A DNA stretch of 6,126 nucleotides from Oscillospiraceae bacterium (GTDB taxonomy: Bacteria; Bacillota; Clostridia; Oscillospirales; Oscillospiraceae): positions 1 through 6,126 of the forward strand of contig CAJGCI010000109.1 of the NCBI GenBank assembly GCA_904501855.1, given 5' to 3'. Shown piece after piece: positions 1 to 5,800 of the stretch; the first letter of the stretch is position 1; each line of letters begins with the position of its first letter. The notes below the pieces were generated by a model. It was not told the origin of the DNA. It saw only the letters and a program-made list of their open reading frames with translations, and did not search any database. A program made the position numbers and the translations under genes.

Positions 1-164
1 CCGAGGAAGCGGAACTGCTGTGCCGGATCTCGGAAGAGGGAGACACGGCGGCGCTGCACCGGAAACTGCGCATGGTGCGCTGCCGGCAGTTGGAGGAGAT
101 CCACCAGCTGCAGCGACGGATGGACCGTCTGGATCTTCTGATCCGGAAAACGGAACGGGGATAA
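1..164 (+). CDS. Probable MerR-family transcriptional regulator, C-terminal fragment
   Basis: The open frame enters from the left edge (first full codon at base 3) and ends at TAA 162-164, leaving 53 visible residues. They are charged and leucine-rich (EEAELLCRISEEG, then RQLEEIHQLQRRMDRLDLLIRK) and read as one long amphipathic helix. This is how MerR-type regulators end: an antiparallel coiled-coil dimerisation helix followed by a short tail. The DNA-binding winged helix would lie outside the window, so the family call rests only on the coiled-coil pattern and on context, since MerR genes often sit directly upstream of hydrolase/flavoprotein clusters of this kind. The stop is 19 bases before the next start, so it is probably co-transcribed and may regulate the operon. 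Another coiled-coil-ended regulator is possible. Confidence 0.55.
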   Translation, partial: EEAELLCRISEEGDTAALHRKLRMVRCRQLEEIHQLQRRMDRLDLLIRKTERG

Positions 165-169
165 TAACT

Positions 170-175
170 GGAGGA
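170..175 (+). promoter_or_regulatory. Ribosome binding site of the alpha/beta hydrolase gene
   Basis: GGAGGA lies 8 bases before the ATG at 184. A second ATG follows directly at 187, and the spacing favours the first. Confidence 0.75.
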
Positions 176-183
176 ATACGATC

Positions 184-1176
184 ATGATGAAAAAGGAAGA
201 ACGGAAACTGACACAGGAATGGGACAAGACCTTCCCGAAAAGCCAACGGGTGGATCACCGGAAGGTGACCTTCATCAACCGTTACGGAATCACCCTGGCA
301 GGGGACCTGTATGTGCCGAAACAGGCGGAGGGAAGACTGCCCGCCATCGCCGTGTGCGGGCCCTTCGGCGCCGTCAAGGAGCAGTGTTCCGGACTGTATG
401 CCCAGGAGATGGCGGAACGGGGATTCCTCACACTGGCCTTCGATCCCTCCTTCACCGGCGAGAGCGGCGGAGCGCCCCGGTACATGGCCTCCCCGGATAT
501 CAACACGGAGGACTTTCAGGCAGCAGTGGATTTCCTTTCCCTGCATGAGCGCGTGGACCCGGACCGTGTGGGCATCATCGGTATCTGCGGCTGGGGCGGA
601 CTGAGCCTCAACACCGCGGCCATCGACACCCGCGTCAAGGCCACCGCCGCCATGACCATGTACGACATGAGCCGCGTCAATGCCAACGGATATTTCGATT
701 CCATGGATGAGGACGCCCGGTACGCCGCGCGGGAAGCCCTCAACGCACAGCGCCTTGCGGATTACAGAGCCGGCTCCTATGAGCTGGGCGGTGGCGTGGT
801 GGATCCTCTGCCGGAGGACGCACCCTTCTTCGTAAAAGACTATTACGCCTACTATAAGACCGAGCGAGGCTATCATCCCCGGTCCCTGAACTCCAACGGC
901 GGCTGGAACAAGATCGGATGCATGTCCTTCATGAACATGCCCCAGCTGACCTACACCCATGAGATCCGCAACGCGGTCCTCATGGTCCACGGCGACAAGG
1001 CCCACTCCTGCTACTTCAGCCGGGATGCCTATGCCGCCATGACGGAGAACAGCAGATATACCGACAACAAGGAGCTGATGATCATTCCCGGCGCGGTCCA
1101 CACGGACCTGTACGACCGGAAGGACATCATCCCCTTTGACAGGCTGGAGGAGTTCTTCCGCCGGTATCTGAAGTGA
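184..1176 (+). CDS. Alpha/beta hydrolase with cysteine nucleophile elbow
   Basis: The 330-residue protein has the alpha/beta hydrolase layout and no signal peptide, so it should be cytoplasmic. An N-terminal beta region (about 26-45, VTFINRYGITLAGDLYVP) leads to a strand and likely oxyanion loop (AVCGPFGAVKEQ, 56-67). The nucleophile elbow GICGWGG (133-139) follows, with Cys135 where most members have Ser. Downstream, HGD (269-271) offers Asp271 as the acid and GAVHTD (303-308) offers His306 as the base. A helical cap-like insertion spans roughly 165-255. It resembles the YcjY/dienelactone-hydrolase-like group, in which a Cys nucleophile is known. The substrate is unknown; small esters or lactones are a reasonable inference. 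The gene is followed one base later by the flavoprotein gene, and the stop/start junction suggests coupled translation. Confidence 0.88.
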   Translation: MMKKEERKLTQEWDKTFPKSQRVDHRKVTFINRYGITLAGDLYVPKQAEGRLPAIAVCGPFGAVKEQCSGLYAQEMAERGFLTLAFDPSFTGESGGAPRYMASPDINTEDFQAAVDFLSLHERVDPDRVGIIGICGWGGLSLNTAAIDTRVKATAAMTMYDMSRVNANGYFDSMDEDARYAAREALNAQRLADYRAGSYELGGGVVDPLPEDAPFFVKDYYAYYKTERGYHPRSLNSNGGWNKIGCMSFMNMPQLTYTHEIRNAVLMVHGDKAHSCYFSRDAYAAMTENSRYTDNKELMIIPGAVHTDLYDRKDIIPFDRLEEFFRRYLK

Positions 1177-1177
1177 T

Positions 1178-1702
1178 ATGAACATTCTTGTATTAAGCGG
1201 AAGTCCCCGCCCGAAGGGACTGTCCCGGCAGATGGTCTCCGCCTTCCGAAACAGCGCGGAACAGGCCGGTCACAAAGTCACCGTCTTTGACGTGTGCAAT
1301 ATGGAGATCCGCGGGTGCCGCGCCTGCGAATACTGCCACACCCGGGGAAACGGCCGGTGCATCCAGACCGATGACATGCAGCAGATCTACGATGCCCTGA
1401 AGGAGGCGGAACTGCTGGTGCTGGCCTCTCCCATCTACTACCACAACATGTCCGGACAGCTCAAATGCGCCATCGACCGCTTCTATTCCGCGGCCTATCC
1501 GGACCGTCCGGAGCACCTGAAGGCAGCGGCCATCTTTCTGGCTTCCGGGGACCGGGACATCTACGACGGTGCCCTGTATTCCTTCTACGGGGATTTCGTG
1601 GGATATCTGGAGCTGGAGAACAAAGGGATCTTTACGGTGTCCTCCTCCGACCGGCTGGAGGACAAACTGGAGGAAGTGGCCCGGTTCGGCCGGGAACTGT
1701 GA
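1178..1702 (+). CDS. NAD(P)H-dependent FMN reductase / iron-sulfur-flavoprotein-like protein
   Basis: This 174-residue protein has a flavodoxin-like fold. The N-terminal strand MNILVLSGSPRPKG (1-14) is the FMN-phosphate loop of the NADPH-dependent FMN reductase family. SPIYYHNMSGQLKCAIDRF (84-102) is the second classic flavin-contact and dimer segment. Between them sit four cysteines, C47, C50, C53 and C61, in a C-x2-C-x2-C-x7-C arrangement. This fits the compact motif that binds a 4Fe-4S cluster in archaeal and clostridial iron-sulfur flavoproteins. The expected role is cytoplasmic electron transfer or reduction of quinones, oxygen species or other acceptors. Whether a cluster is really bound cannot be told from sequence. 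The ATG is one base after the upstream TGA, with no good Shine-Dalgarno in the preceding 15 bases. Confidence 0.87.
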   Translation: MNILVLSGSPRPKGLSRQMVSAFRNSAEQAGHKVTVFDVCNMEIRGCRACEYCHTRGNGRCIQTDDMQQIYDALKEAELLVLASPIYYHNMSGQLKCAIDRFYSAAYPDRPEHLKAAAIFLASGDRDIYDGALYSFYGDFVGYLELENKGIFTVSSSDRLEDKLEEVARFGREL

Positions 1703-1717
1703 GAAAGGACAGAGAAA

Positions 1718-2299
1718 ATGACGGTTCAGGAATTCCGGGACCGGTGCGCCGACGGTGAGTCGGTGCCCTTCGGCTCCGAGGTACAGAAGAAATTTGACGA
1801 ATACATGCAGGAAGCGCTGCAGATCACGGCGGAGATGAACAGCGGATACCGCACGCCGGACCAGCTGCAGGAACTGTTCTCCCGTCTGACGGACTCACCG
1901 GCGGACCCCACGCTGGGGCTGGTACCGCCCTTCTACACCGACTGCGGCAAGAACATCCATGTGGGACAGGGCGTGTTCATCAATACGGGCTGCACCATGC
2001 AGGACCAGGGCGGCATCTTTATCGGGGACGGCGCGCTGCTGGGCCATCACTGCACCATCGCCACCCTGAACCATGATCTGGAACCGTCCCGGCGCCGGGA
2101 TCTGATCCCCCGTCCGGTGCATATCGGGAAGAACGTGTGGATCGGCGCCAATGTGACCATCCTGCCGGGGGTGACTATCGGAGACAACGCGGTCATCGCC
2201 GCCGGCGCCGTGGTGGCGAAGGATGTCCCGGCGGATACCGTGGCGGCAGGAGTGCCGGCGAAGGTGATCCGCAGGATCGAAAGCGGGGAAGGGAAATGA
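1718..2299 (+). CDS. Sugar O-acetyltransferase, Maa/LacA/NodL hexapeptide family
   Basis: The 193-residue length is typical of maltose/galactoside O-acetyltransferases, which move acetyl from acetyl-CoA to a sugar hydroxyl as trimers in the cytoplasm. Residues about 5-62 form the helical Mac-type N-terminal domain (EYMQEALQITAEMNSGYRT). Residues about 70-185 are left-handed beta-helix hexapeptide repeats, including IGKNVWIGANVTILPGVTIG and IAAGAVVAKDVP, ending in the usual AAGVPAKVIRRI. His119 in TLNHD is the likely catalytic base. The start is supported by AAAGGA at 1704-1709, 8 bases before the ATG. The gene lies 15 bases after the flavoprotein gene, and its TGA overlaps the next gene's ATG. 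The true acceptor is unknown; many paralogues in this family act on substrates other than maltose. Confidence 0.92.
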   Translation: MTVQEFRDRCADGESVPFGSEVQKKFDEYMQEALQITAEMNSGYRTPDQLQELFSRLTDSPADPTLGLVPPFYTDCGKNIHVGQGVFINTGCTMQDQGGIFIGDGALLGHHCTIATLNHDLEPSRRRDLIPRPVHIGKNVWIGANVTILPGVTIGDNAVIAAGAVVAKDVPADTVAAGVPAKVIRRIESGEGK

Positions 2300-2772
2300 A
2301 GGGGATCGTCCGGTGCGTGACGCTCGCTGCCCTTCTGATGCTGGCCGGATGCGGAAGCGTGGAGGACACCGGCCCCCGGAGCGTCCCGCAGGAAACGAAA
2401 CAGGAAAACAGCGGGGAGGAGACCACAATGAAAATGCTGATCGGAGACACGGAAGTGACCGTGGCATGGGAAGACAACGATGCCGTGGATGCCCTGTACG
2501 AGATGACCGCACAGGGCAGCGTTAAGATCGCCATGGAACGCTACGGCGGCTGGGAGCAGGTGGGACCCGTCGGAAAGACCCTGCCGCGGCAGGATGCGCA
2601 GATGACGGCACGGCCCGGGGACATCATGCTGTACTCCGGGGATCAGATGGTGGTGTTCTACGGAAACAATTCCTGGTCCTACACCCGTCTGGGCCGTATC
2701 ACGGACCGCAGCGCGGAGGAACTGAAGGACCTGCTGGGACAGGAAGATGTCACGGTGCGTCTGGAACGATAA
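2296..2772 (+). CDS. Cyclophilin-like-fold lipoprotein
   Basis: This 158-residue lipoprotein starts at the ATG overlapping the previous stop (ATGA). GGGGAAGGG at 2285-2293 is a close-set ribosome binding site. A short signal peptide (MKGIVRC, then a hydrophobic core) ends in the lipobox L16-A17-G18-C19, so Cys19 should be lipidated and the protein held on the outer face of the membrane. After a polar linker (about 20-44), residues 45-158 match the bacterial cyclophilin-like domain family. Key signatures are VTVAWEDNDAVDAL, YGGWEQVGPVGKTLP, ARPGDIMLYSGDQMVVFYG and NSWSYTRLGRI. Family members share the cyclophilin barrel but have no established prolyl isomerase activity; small-ligand binding is suspected. 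Cyclophilin-like proteins often accompany hydrolase/flavoprotein clusters, which fits this operon. It is the last gene before a strong terminator. Confidence 0.9.
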   Translation: MKGIVRCVTLAALLMLAGCGSVEDTGPRSVPQETKQENSGEETTMKMLIGDTEVTVAWEDNDAVDALYEMTAQGSVKIAMERYGGWEQVGPVGKTLPRQDAQMTARPGDIMLYSGDQMVVFYGNNSWSYTRLGRITDRSAEELKDLLGQEDVTVRLER

Positions 2773-2788
2773 GAATCGAATGATCATG

Positions 2789-2830
2789 AGTTCTGTCTGC
2801 CGGAACACGGCGGACGGAACTTCTTTTTTT
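2789..2830 (+). terminator. Rho-independent terminator ending the first operon
   Basis: A 13-bp stem (2790-2802 with 2808-2820, including two G-U pairs, extendable by the A-T pair 2789/2821) closes a 5-base loop. It is followed by TTCTTTTTTT at 2821-2830. It starts 17 bases after the lipoprotein stop codon. Confidence 0.92.
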
Positions 2831-2852
2831 ATGCGTTGTCCTGTGCTAAGAT
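2824..2852 (+). promoter_or_regulatory. Candidate sigma-A promoter for the second operon (extended -10)
   Basis: TAAGAT at 2847-2852 is preceded by TGC, giving an extended -10 (TGnTAAGAT). At 17 bp spacing the -35 position falls on TTTTTT (2824-2829), inside the upstream terminator's T-run, and is weak. Five-base arms TGTCC (2837-2841) and GGACA (2853-2857) flank the -10 symmetrically. The inferred transcript starts near 2859. Confidence 0.45.
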
Positions 2853-2867
2853 GGACACATCGAGACC

Positions 2868-2890
2868 GCCCGGACCGCGGAGGACCGGGC
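2868..2890 (+). other. Hairpin in the leader of the second operon
   Basis: GCCCGG (2868-2873) pairs with CCGGGC (2885-2890). An A-A mismatch and CC/GG continue the stem around a GCGGA loop. It ends 10 bases before the ribosome binding site at 2901. No role is evident, and it could be a chance product of GC richness. Confidence 0.35.
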
Positions 2891-2900
2891 CTTGGAAACA

Positions 2901-2907
2901 GGGAGGA
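2901..2907 (+). promoter_or_regulatory. Ribosome binding site fixing the EamA-gene start at 2914
   Basis: GGGAGGA lies 6 bases before ATG 2914. It rules out the in-frame TTG at 2836, which lies inside the candidate promoter. Confidence 0.85.
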
Positions 2908-2913
2908 ATAAGT

Positions 2914-3342
2914 ATGATCGCCTATCTCTGGCCCATCGCGCTGGTAGTGGTTTCCAATATCGTCTATCAGATCTGCGCCAAATCCGTTCCCTCCGGGATC
3001 CATCCTCTGGCATCCCTCACCGCCACCTATCTGGTGGGCGCGCTGGTCTCCGGCGTGCTGTATTACGCGCTGAGCAGCGATCCCAGCCTTCTGAGGGAGT
3101 ACGGGAAGCTCAACTGGGCATCCGTCGTCCTGGGTCTGGTAATCGTGGGGCTGGAGGCCGGCTGGCTGTACGCCTACAAGGCCGGCTGGCAGGTGAGCAC
3201 CGGGTACATCGTGCAGAGCGCCGTGCTGGCGGTGGGACTGCTCCTGGTGGGATATCTCATGTATCATGAGGCGCTGACCTGGAACAAGATCACCGGCGTG
3301 CTGGTGTGTCTTGCGGGACTGATCCTGATCAACTATCGATGA
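2914..3342 (+). CDS. Half-size EamA/DMT-superfamily membrane protein
   Basis: The 142-residue integral membrane protein has about five hydrophobic segments (roughly 2-21, 32-52, 68-88, 96-117 and 122-140). Short charged connections lie at 57-66 and near 118-125. The C-terminal part, YIVQSAVLAVGLLLVGYLMYHEALTWNKITGVLVCLAGLILIN, has the pattern of a single EamA unit: a conserved glutamate in the loop before a last glycine-containing helix. Full EamA transporters carry two such units in about 300 residues, so this one probably dimerises like small EmrE-type transporters. Substrate and direction of transport are unknown. It is the first gene of a three-gene run, and the next gene begins 29 bases after its stop. 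Confidence 0.85.
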   Translation: MIAYLWPIALVVVSNIVYQICAKSVPSGIHPLASLTATYLVGALVSGVLYYALSSDPSLLREYGKLNWASVVLGLVIVGLEAGWLYAYKAGWQVSTGYIVQSAVLAVGLLLVGYLMYHEALTWNKITGVLVCLAGLILINYR

Positions 3343-3371
3343 AACACAACCGGACCTGAGAGGTAAACGAG

Positions 3372-4211
3372 ATGAATGTAACATTCTTCGGGACGACGAC
3401 CCTGCTGTTTGACGACGGGAAGGACGCCCTGATGTTCGACGGGCATTTCACCCGCCCGTCCTTTTTAAGATATGTCATGGGGACCATGGAGACGGATACC
3501 GCCATGGCGGATTCCATCCTGGAACGCTTTGATTTCTCCCGTCTCCGGGGGATCTTCGTGTCCCATACCCATCACGACCACGTGATGGACGTTCCCTATA
3601 TCGCCAATCACTGCCATGCGGACATCTACGGCACGGAGTCCGCTGCCAATGTGGCCCGGGGAGGACAGGTGCCGGAGGAGCAGATCCACGTCTTCAATCC
3701 GTCCCGGCCGGTGACCGTGGGGGACTTCACCGTCACGGTGATCCCGTCAATACATTCCGAGCCCACCATCATCAACAACGACCTGGGGCAGACCATCGAC
3801 GAGCCCCTGGTGCAGCCGGCGCGGAAGAAGCACTACAAGGAGGGCGGCTCCTACGATTTTCTCATCCGCCACGGCGGCAGGAACATCCTCATCCATCCCA
3901 GCTTCAACTATCTGGAGGGCCAGCTGGATGACATCCGTGCCGACCTGCTGTTCCTGGGCATCGGCACCATGGGAAAGGCCTCCGAGGAGACGATCCGGAC
4001 CTTCTACCGGGAGACCATCGACAAGGTGCAGCCCCGCACCGTCGTCCCCATCCACTGGGACAATTTCTTTTCCCCGCTGGACAAACCCATCCGGGACATG
4101 CTGCGCATCGCGGACAACACCCGCCGGGCCATGGACCACGTGGCGCGCTTCTGCGGCGAACGGGACATCGAATTCATCGTGCAGTATCCGCTGATCCGTC
4201 TGCGGTTCTGA
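3372..4211 (+). CDS. MBL-fold metallo-hydrolase (UlaG/COG2220-like)
   Basis: This 279-residue cytoplasmic protein has the metallo-beta-lactamase fold. The metal-binding signature HTHHDH is at 65-70, giving H65, H67, D69 and H70. Further candidate ligands are His128 (PSIHSE) and His228 (PIHWDNF). The N-terminal MNVTFFGTTTLLFDDG and the spacing of motifs resemble the UlaG/COG2220 branch of the superfamily rather than true beta-lactamases. The position where many members carry the bridging Asp of a GDT motif reads ILIHPS (172-177) instead, so the second metal site may be unusual. GAGAGG at 3358-3363, 8 bases upstream, supports the ATG at 3372. The substrate cannot be predicted; phosphodiesters, lactones and N-acyl lipids are all handled by relatives. 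It lies between the EamA gene and the esterase gene, with short gaps. Confidence 0.88.
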   Translation: MNVTFFGTTTLLFDDGKDALMFDGHFTRPSFLRYVMGTMETDTAMADSILERFDFSRLRGIFVSHTHHDHVMDVPYIANHCHADIYGTESAANVARGGQVPEEQIHVFNPSRPVTVGDFTVTVIPSIHSEPTIINNDLGQTIDEPLVQPARKKHYKEGGSYDFLIRHGGRNILIHPSFNYLEGQLDDIRADLLFLGIGTMGKASEETIRTFYRETIDKVQPRTVVPIHWDNFFSPLDKPIRDMLRIADNTRRAMDHVARFCGERDIEFIVQYPLIRLRF

Positions 4212-4248
4212 ATACAACTGAACTTGAGAGAGCAGAAAGGAGCACATC

Positions 4249-4965
4249 ATGAAAATCCTGAAAAAATGCGTTTTCTTCCTATGCATCCTTCTGATCCTGG
4301 CGCTGGCCGGCACCTGGTTCATGGGCCTGATCTCTTCCTGGCATGTATCCCCGAAGCCGGAGGAGGGGCAGATGCGCATCGCCTGTGTGGGAGACAGTAT
4401 CACCTACGGGTGCATGGTTCCCGGACAGGCATGGAACAACTACCCCCGCCGGCTGCAGAAACTGCTTGGGGAAGACTACTGCGTAGGCAACTTCGGCTAT
4501 TCCAGCCGCACCGCGAGCAAATCCGGAGATTATCCCTATACGGCGGAAAAACTGTATCAGCAGAGCCTGGACTTCCAGCCGGATGCTGTCATCCTCATGC
4601 TGGGGACCAACGACTCCAAGGAGTGGAACTGGGATCCGGACGTTTACCGCCGGGATCTTACCGATCTGGTGAACAGCTACCGCGGGCTGGACAGCACCCC
4701 TCAGATCTGGCTGGTGCTTCCGCCGCCGGTGTTCCCCAAAGGGGACAAGGTCCTGTACGGCATCCGCGGCGAGATCATCGACAGTGAGATCTGCTCCATC
4801 ATCCGGGAAGTGGGTGAGACGGAGGGACTTCCGGTAATCGATATGCATGAGCGGTTCGAAGGAAGGGGAGATCTCTTCCTGGATGGCGTGCATCCCGACG
4901 CCCTGGGCGCGAAGCGCTTCGCCGGCACGGTATTTGATGCCATCTGCAACGATCTCATACCATGA
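4249..4965 (+). CDS. Membrane-anchored SGNH/GDSL-family hydrolase
   Basis: The 238-residue protein begins with KILKK and a hydrophobic helix (about 7-28). No lipobox or clear cleavage site is seen, so it is probably an extracellular esterase tethered by an N-terminal anchor. The four SGNH blocks are all present: VGDSITYG (47-54, nucleophile Ser50), the Gly83 region in NFGYSSRT, GTND (119-122, Asn121) and DGVHP (212-216, Asp212 and His215). The family removes acyl groups, often acetyl, from sugars, lipids or thioesters. An acetyl-sugar or cell-wall substrate is plausible from location but is inference. AGAAAGGAG at 4234-4242, 6 bases before the ATG, is a strong ribosome binding site. The 37-base gap after the MBL gene shows no promoter, so it is probably the last gene of that operon. 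Confidence 0.92.
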   Translation: MKILKKCVFFLCILLILALAGTWFMGLISSWHVSPKPEEGQMRIACVGDSITYGCMVPGQAWNNYPRRLQKLLGEDYCVGNFGYSSRTASKSGDYPYTAEKLYQQSLDFQPDAVILMLGTNDSKEWNWDPDVYRRDLTDLVNSYRGLDSTPQIWLVLPPPVFPKGDKVLYGIRGEIIDSEICSIIREVGETEGLPVIDMHERFEGRGDLFLDGVHPDALGAKRFAGTVFDAICNDLIP

Positions 4966-4971
4966 TCGATA

Positions 4972-4995
4972 CCCCGCAGACCGTGATCTGCGGGG
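4972..4995 (+). terminator. Hairpin after the esterase gene, possible terminator
   Basis: A perfect 9-bp stem, CCCCGCAGA with TCTGCGGGG, closes the 6-base loop CCGTGA. It begins 6 bases after the stop codon. It is followed by CATATTATG rather than a T-run, so it may be a weak terminator or a transcript-stabilising 3' hairpin. Confidence 0.5.
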
Positions 4996-5008
4996 CATAT
5001 TATGCGAA

Positions 5009-5050
5009 GAAACAAGAACAGGACCCGGTGCCGAGGCACCGGGTCTTTCT
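5009..5050. terminator. Hairpin between convergent genes, likely bidirectional terminator
   Basis: GACCCGGTGCC (5022-5032) and GGCACCGGGTC (5035-5045) form a 10-11 bp near-perfect stem. On the minus strand it is followed by a T-rich run (CTGTTCTTGTTTC, 5021 down to 5009), which suits the lipoprotein gene ending at 5068. On the plus strand TTTCT follows, which is weaker. Confidence 0.7.
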
Positions 5051-5067
5051 GCGTCCTGTTCGTTTGT

Positions 5068-5787
5068 TCAGGCGGACTTGATGGAGGTGATCTTCCACTC
5101 GCCGTCGGTCTTCGCCAGGGTGATGTTCCAGTCTTCCGTACTGGGCTCCACGGACTTGATGTAGTCGCTCATGGCATCCATCATCACCGGCAGAAGGGCA
5201 TTGTACAGAACAGCCATGGCCGCTTCCTCTCCGTCGGAAGCCATGACGGACTCGATCTCTTCGCTGTGTTCCTCGAAGATCGCGTCCTGCTCCTCCTCGG
5301 TGACCAGTTCCGAGGGATCCATGCCGCTCATCTTCTCCGGATCGACGCCGTAGGTCACGTTCACGGAGGCTTTCGCCGTGTCGCCGTCCACGGACAGATC
5401 CTTCAGTTCATACTCCTGGAACATGGCGTCGTTGTAGGTCTCGATGAAACGGATGACGCTGTCCTTTGTCTCCTCATCGAGGAGCTCCGGGGAGATCCCG
5501 TTTTCCTCGGAGATGCCCATGTACTCATAGGCGCTCTCCGGATCCTCCGGATCGAAGAACTCGTCAAACAGACCCGCTTCCCAGATCTCTTCGGCGCAGT
5601 ATTCCTTTGCTTCGGCAGGGTGTCCCGCCACGAGACTGTCCATCAGACCTGTCACGGTCTCCGCTGCCAGGTCTTCGGGTGTCTTTTCCGGCTCCGCCGG
5701 AGCCTTGCCCGGGGCGGCGCCGCAGCCGGCCAGCAGCAGTACGAAGCAAAGCGCCAGCAGCAGGCTGATCATGCGTGTTGTTTTCAT
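5068..5787 (-). CDS. Lipoprotein of unknown function with possible NTF2-like domain
   Basis: This 239-residue lipoprotein has a basic start (MKTTR), a leucine-rich core and the lipobox L19-A20-G21-C22, so Cys22 should be lipidated and the protein exposed outside the membrane. A short Pro/Ala/Glu linker (about 23-36) precedes an acidic, helix-then-strand domain. Residues 37-70 (ETVTGLMDSLVAGHPAEAKEYC) form the opening helices. The end, WNITLAKTDGEWKITSIKSA (220-239), is the paired-strand finish common in NTF2-like and related clostridial lipoprotein domains. That assignment is tentative and no catalytic motif is seen. Residues 150-190 are strikingly Glu/Asp-rich and helical. AGGAAG 7 bases before the ATG fixes the start. 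An in-frame TTG at 5889 is rejected because it is the promoter's -35 box. The gene appears monocistronic. Confidence 0.85.
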   Translation of the reverse strand: MKTTRMISLLLALCFVLLLAGCGAAPGKAPAEPEKTPEDLAAETVTGLMDSLVAGHPAEAKEYCAEEIWEAGLFDEFFDPEDPESAYEYMGISEENGISPELLDEETKDSVIRFIETYNDAMFQEYELKDLSVDGDTAKASVNVTYGVDPEKMSGMDPSELVTEEEQDAIFEEHSEEIESVMASDGEEAAMAVLYNALLPVMMDAMSDYIKSVEPSTEDWNITLAKTDGEWKITSIKSA

Positions 5788-5794
5788 GGTGCTA

Positions 5795-5800
5795 CTTCCT
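5795..5800 (-). promoter_or_regulatory. Ribosome binding site fixing the lipoprotein start
   Basis: On the minus strand AGGAAG, preceded by an A-run, lies 7 bases before the ATG whose first base is 5787. Confidence 0.8.

Noticed and set aside
2137..2295. Upstream GTG extension of the cyclophilin-like lipoprotein
   Set aside because: It would overlap the acetyltransferase by over 150 bases with an Arg-rich shadow sequence and would bury the signal peptide. The ATG at 2296 gives a proper lipoprotein start.
2836..2913. Upstream TTG start for the EamA gene
   Set aside because: The TTG lies inside the candidate promoter, and a strong ribosome binding site directly serves ATG 2914.
2047..3384. 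Long minus-strand open frame of 445 codons across three genes
   Set aside because: It runs antisense to the acetyltransferase, cyclophilin-like and EamA genes, all with clear family motifs. It crosses a terminator and has low-complexity His/Arg/Gln-rich content typical of GC-rich shadows.
4212..4248. Separate promoter for the SGNH esterase gene
   Set aside because: The 37-base gap contains only a ribosome binding site and no paired -35/-10 elements, so co-transcription with the MBL gene is simpler.
3747..4403. Minus-strand open frame of 218 codons opposite the MBL gene
   Set aside because: It is antisense to a gene with conserved metal-binding motifs and has no ribosome binding site or recognisable domain.
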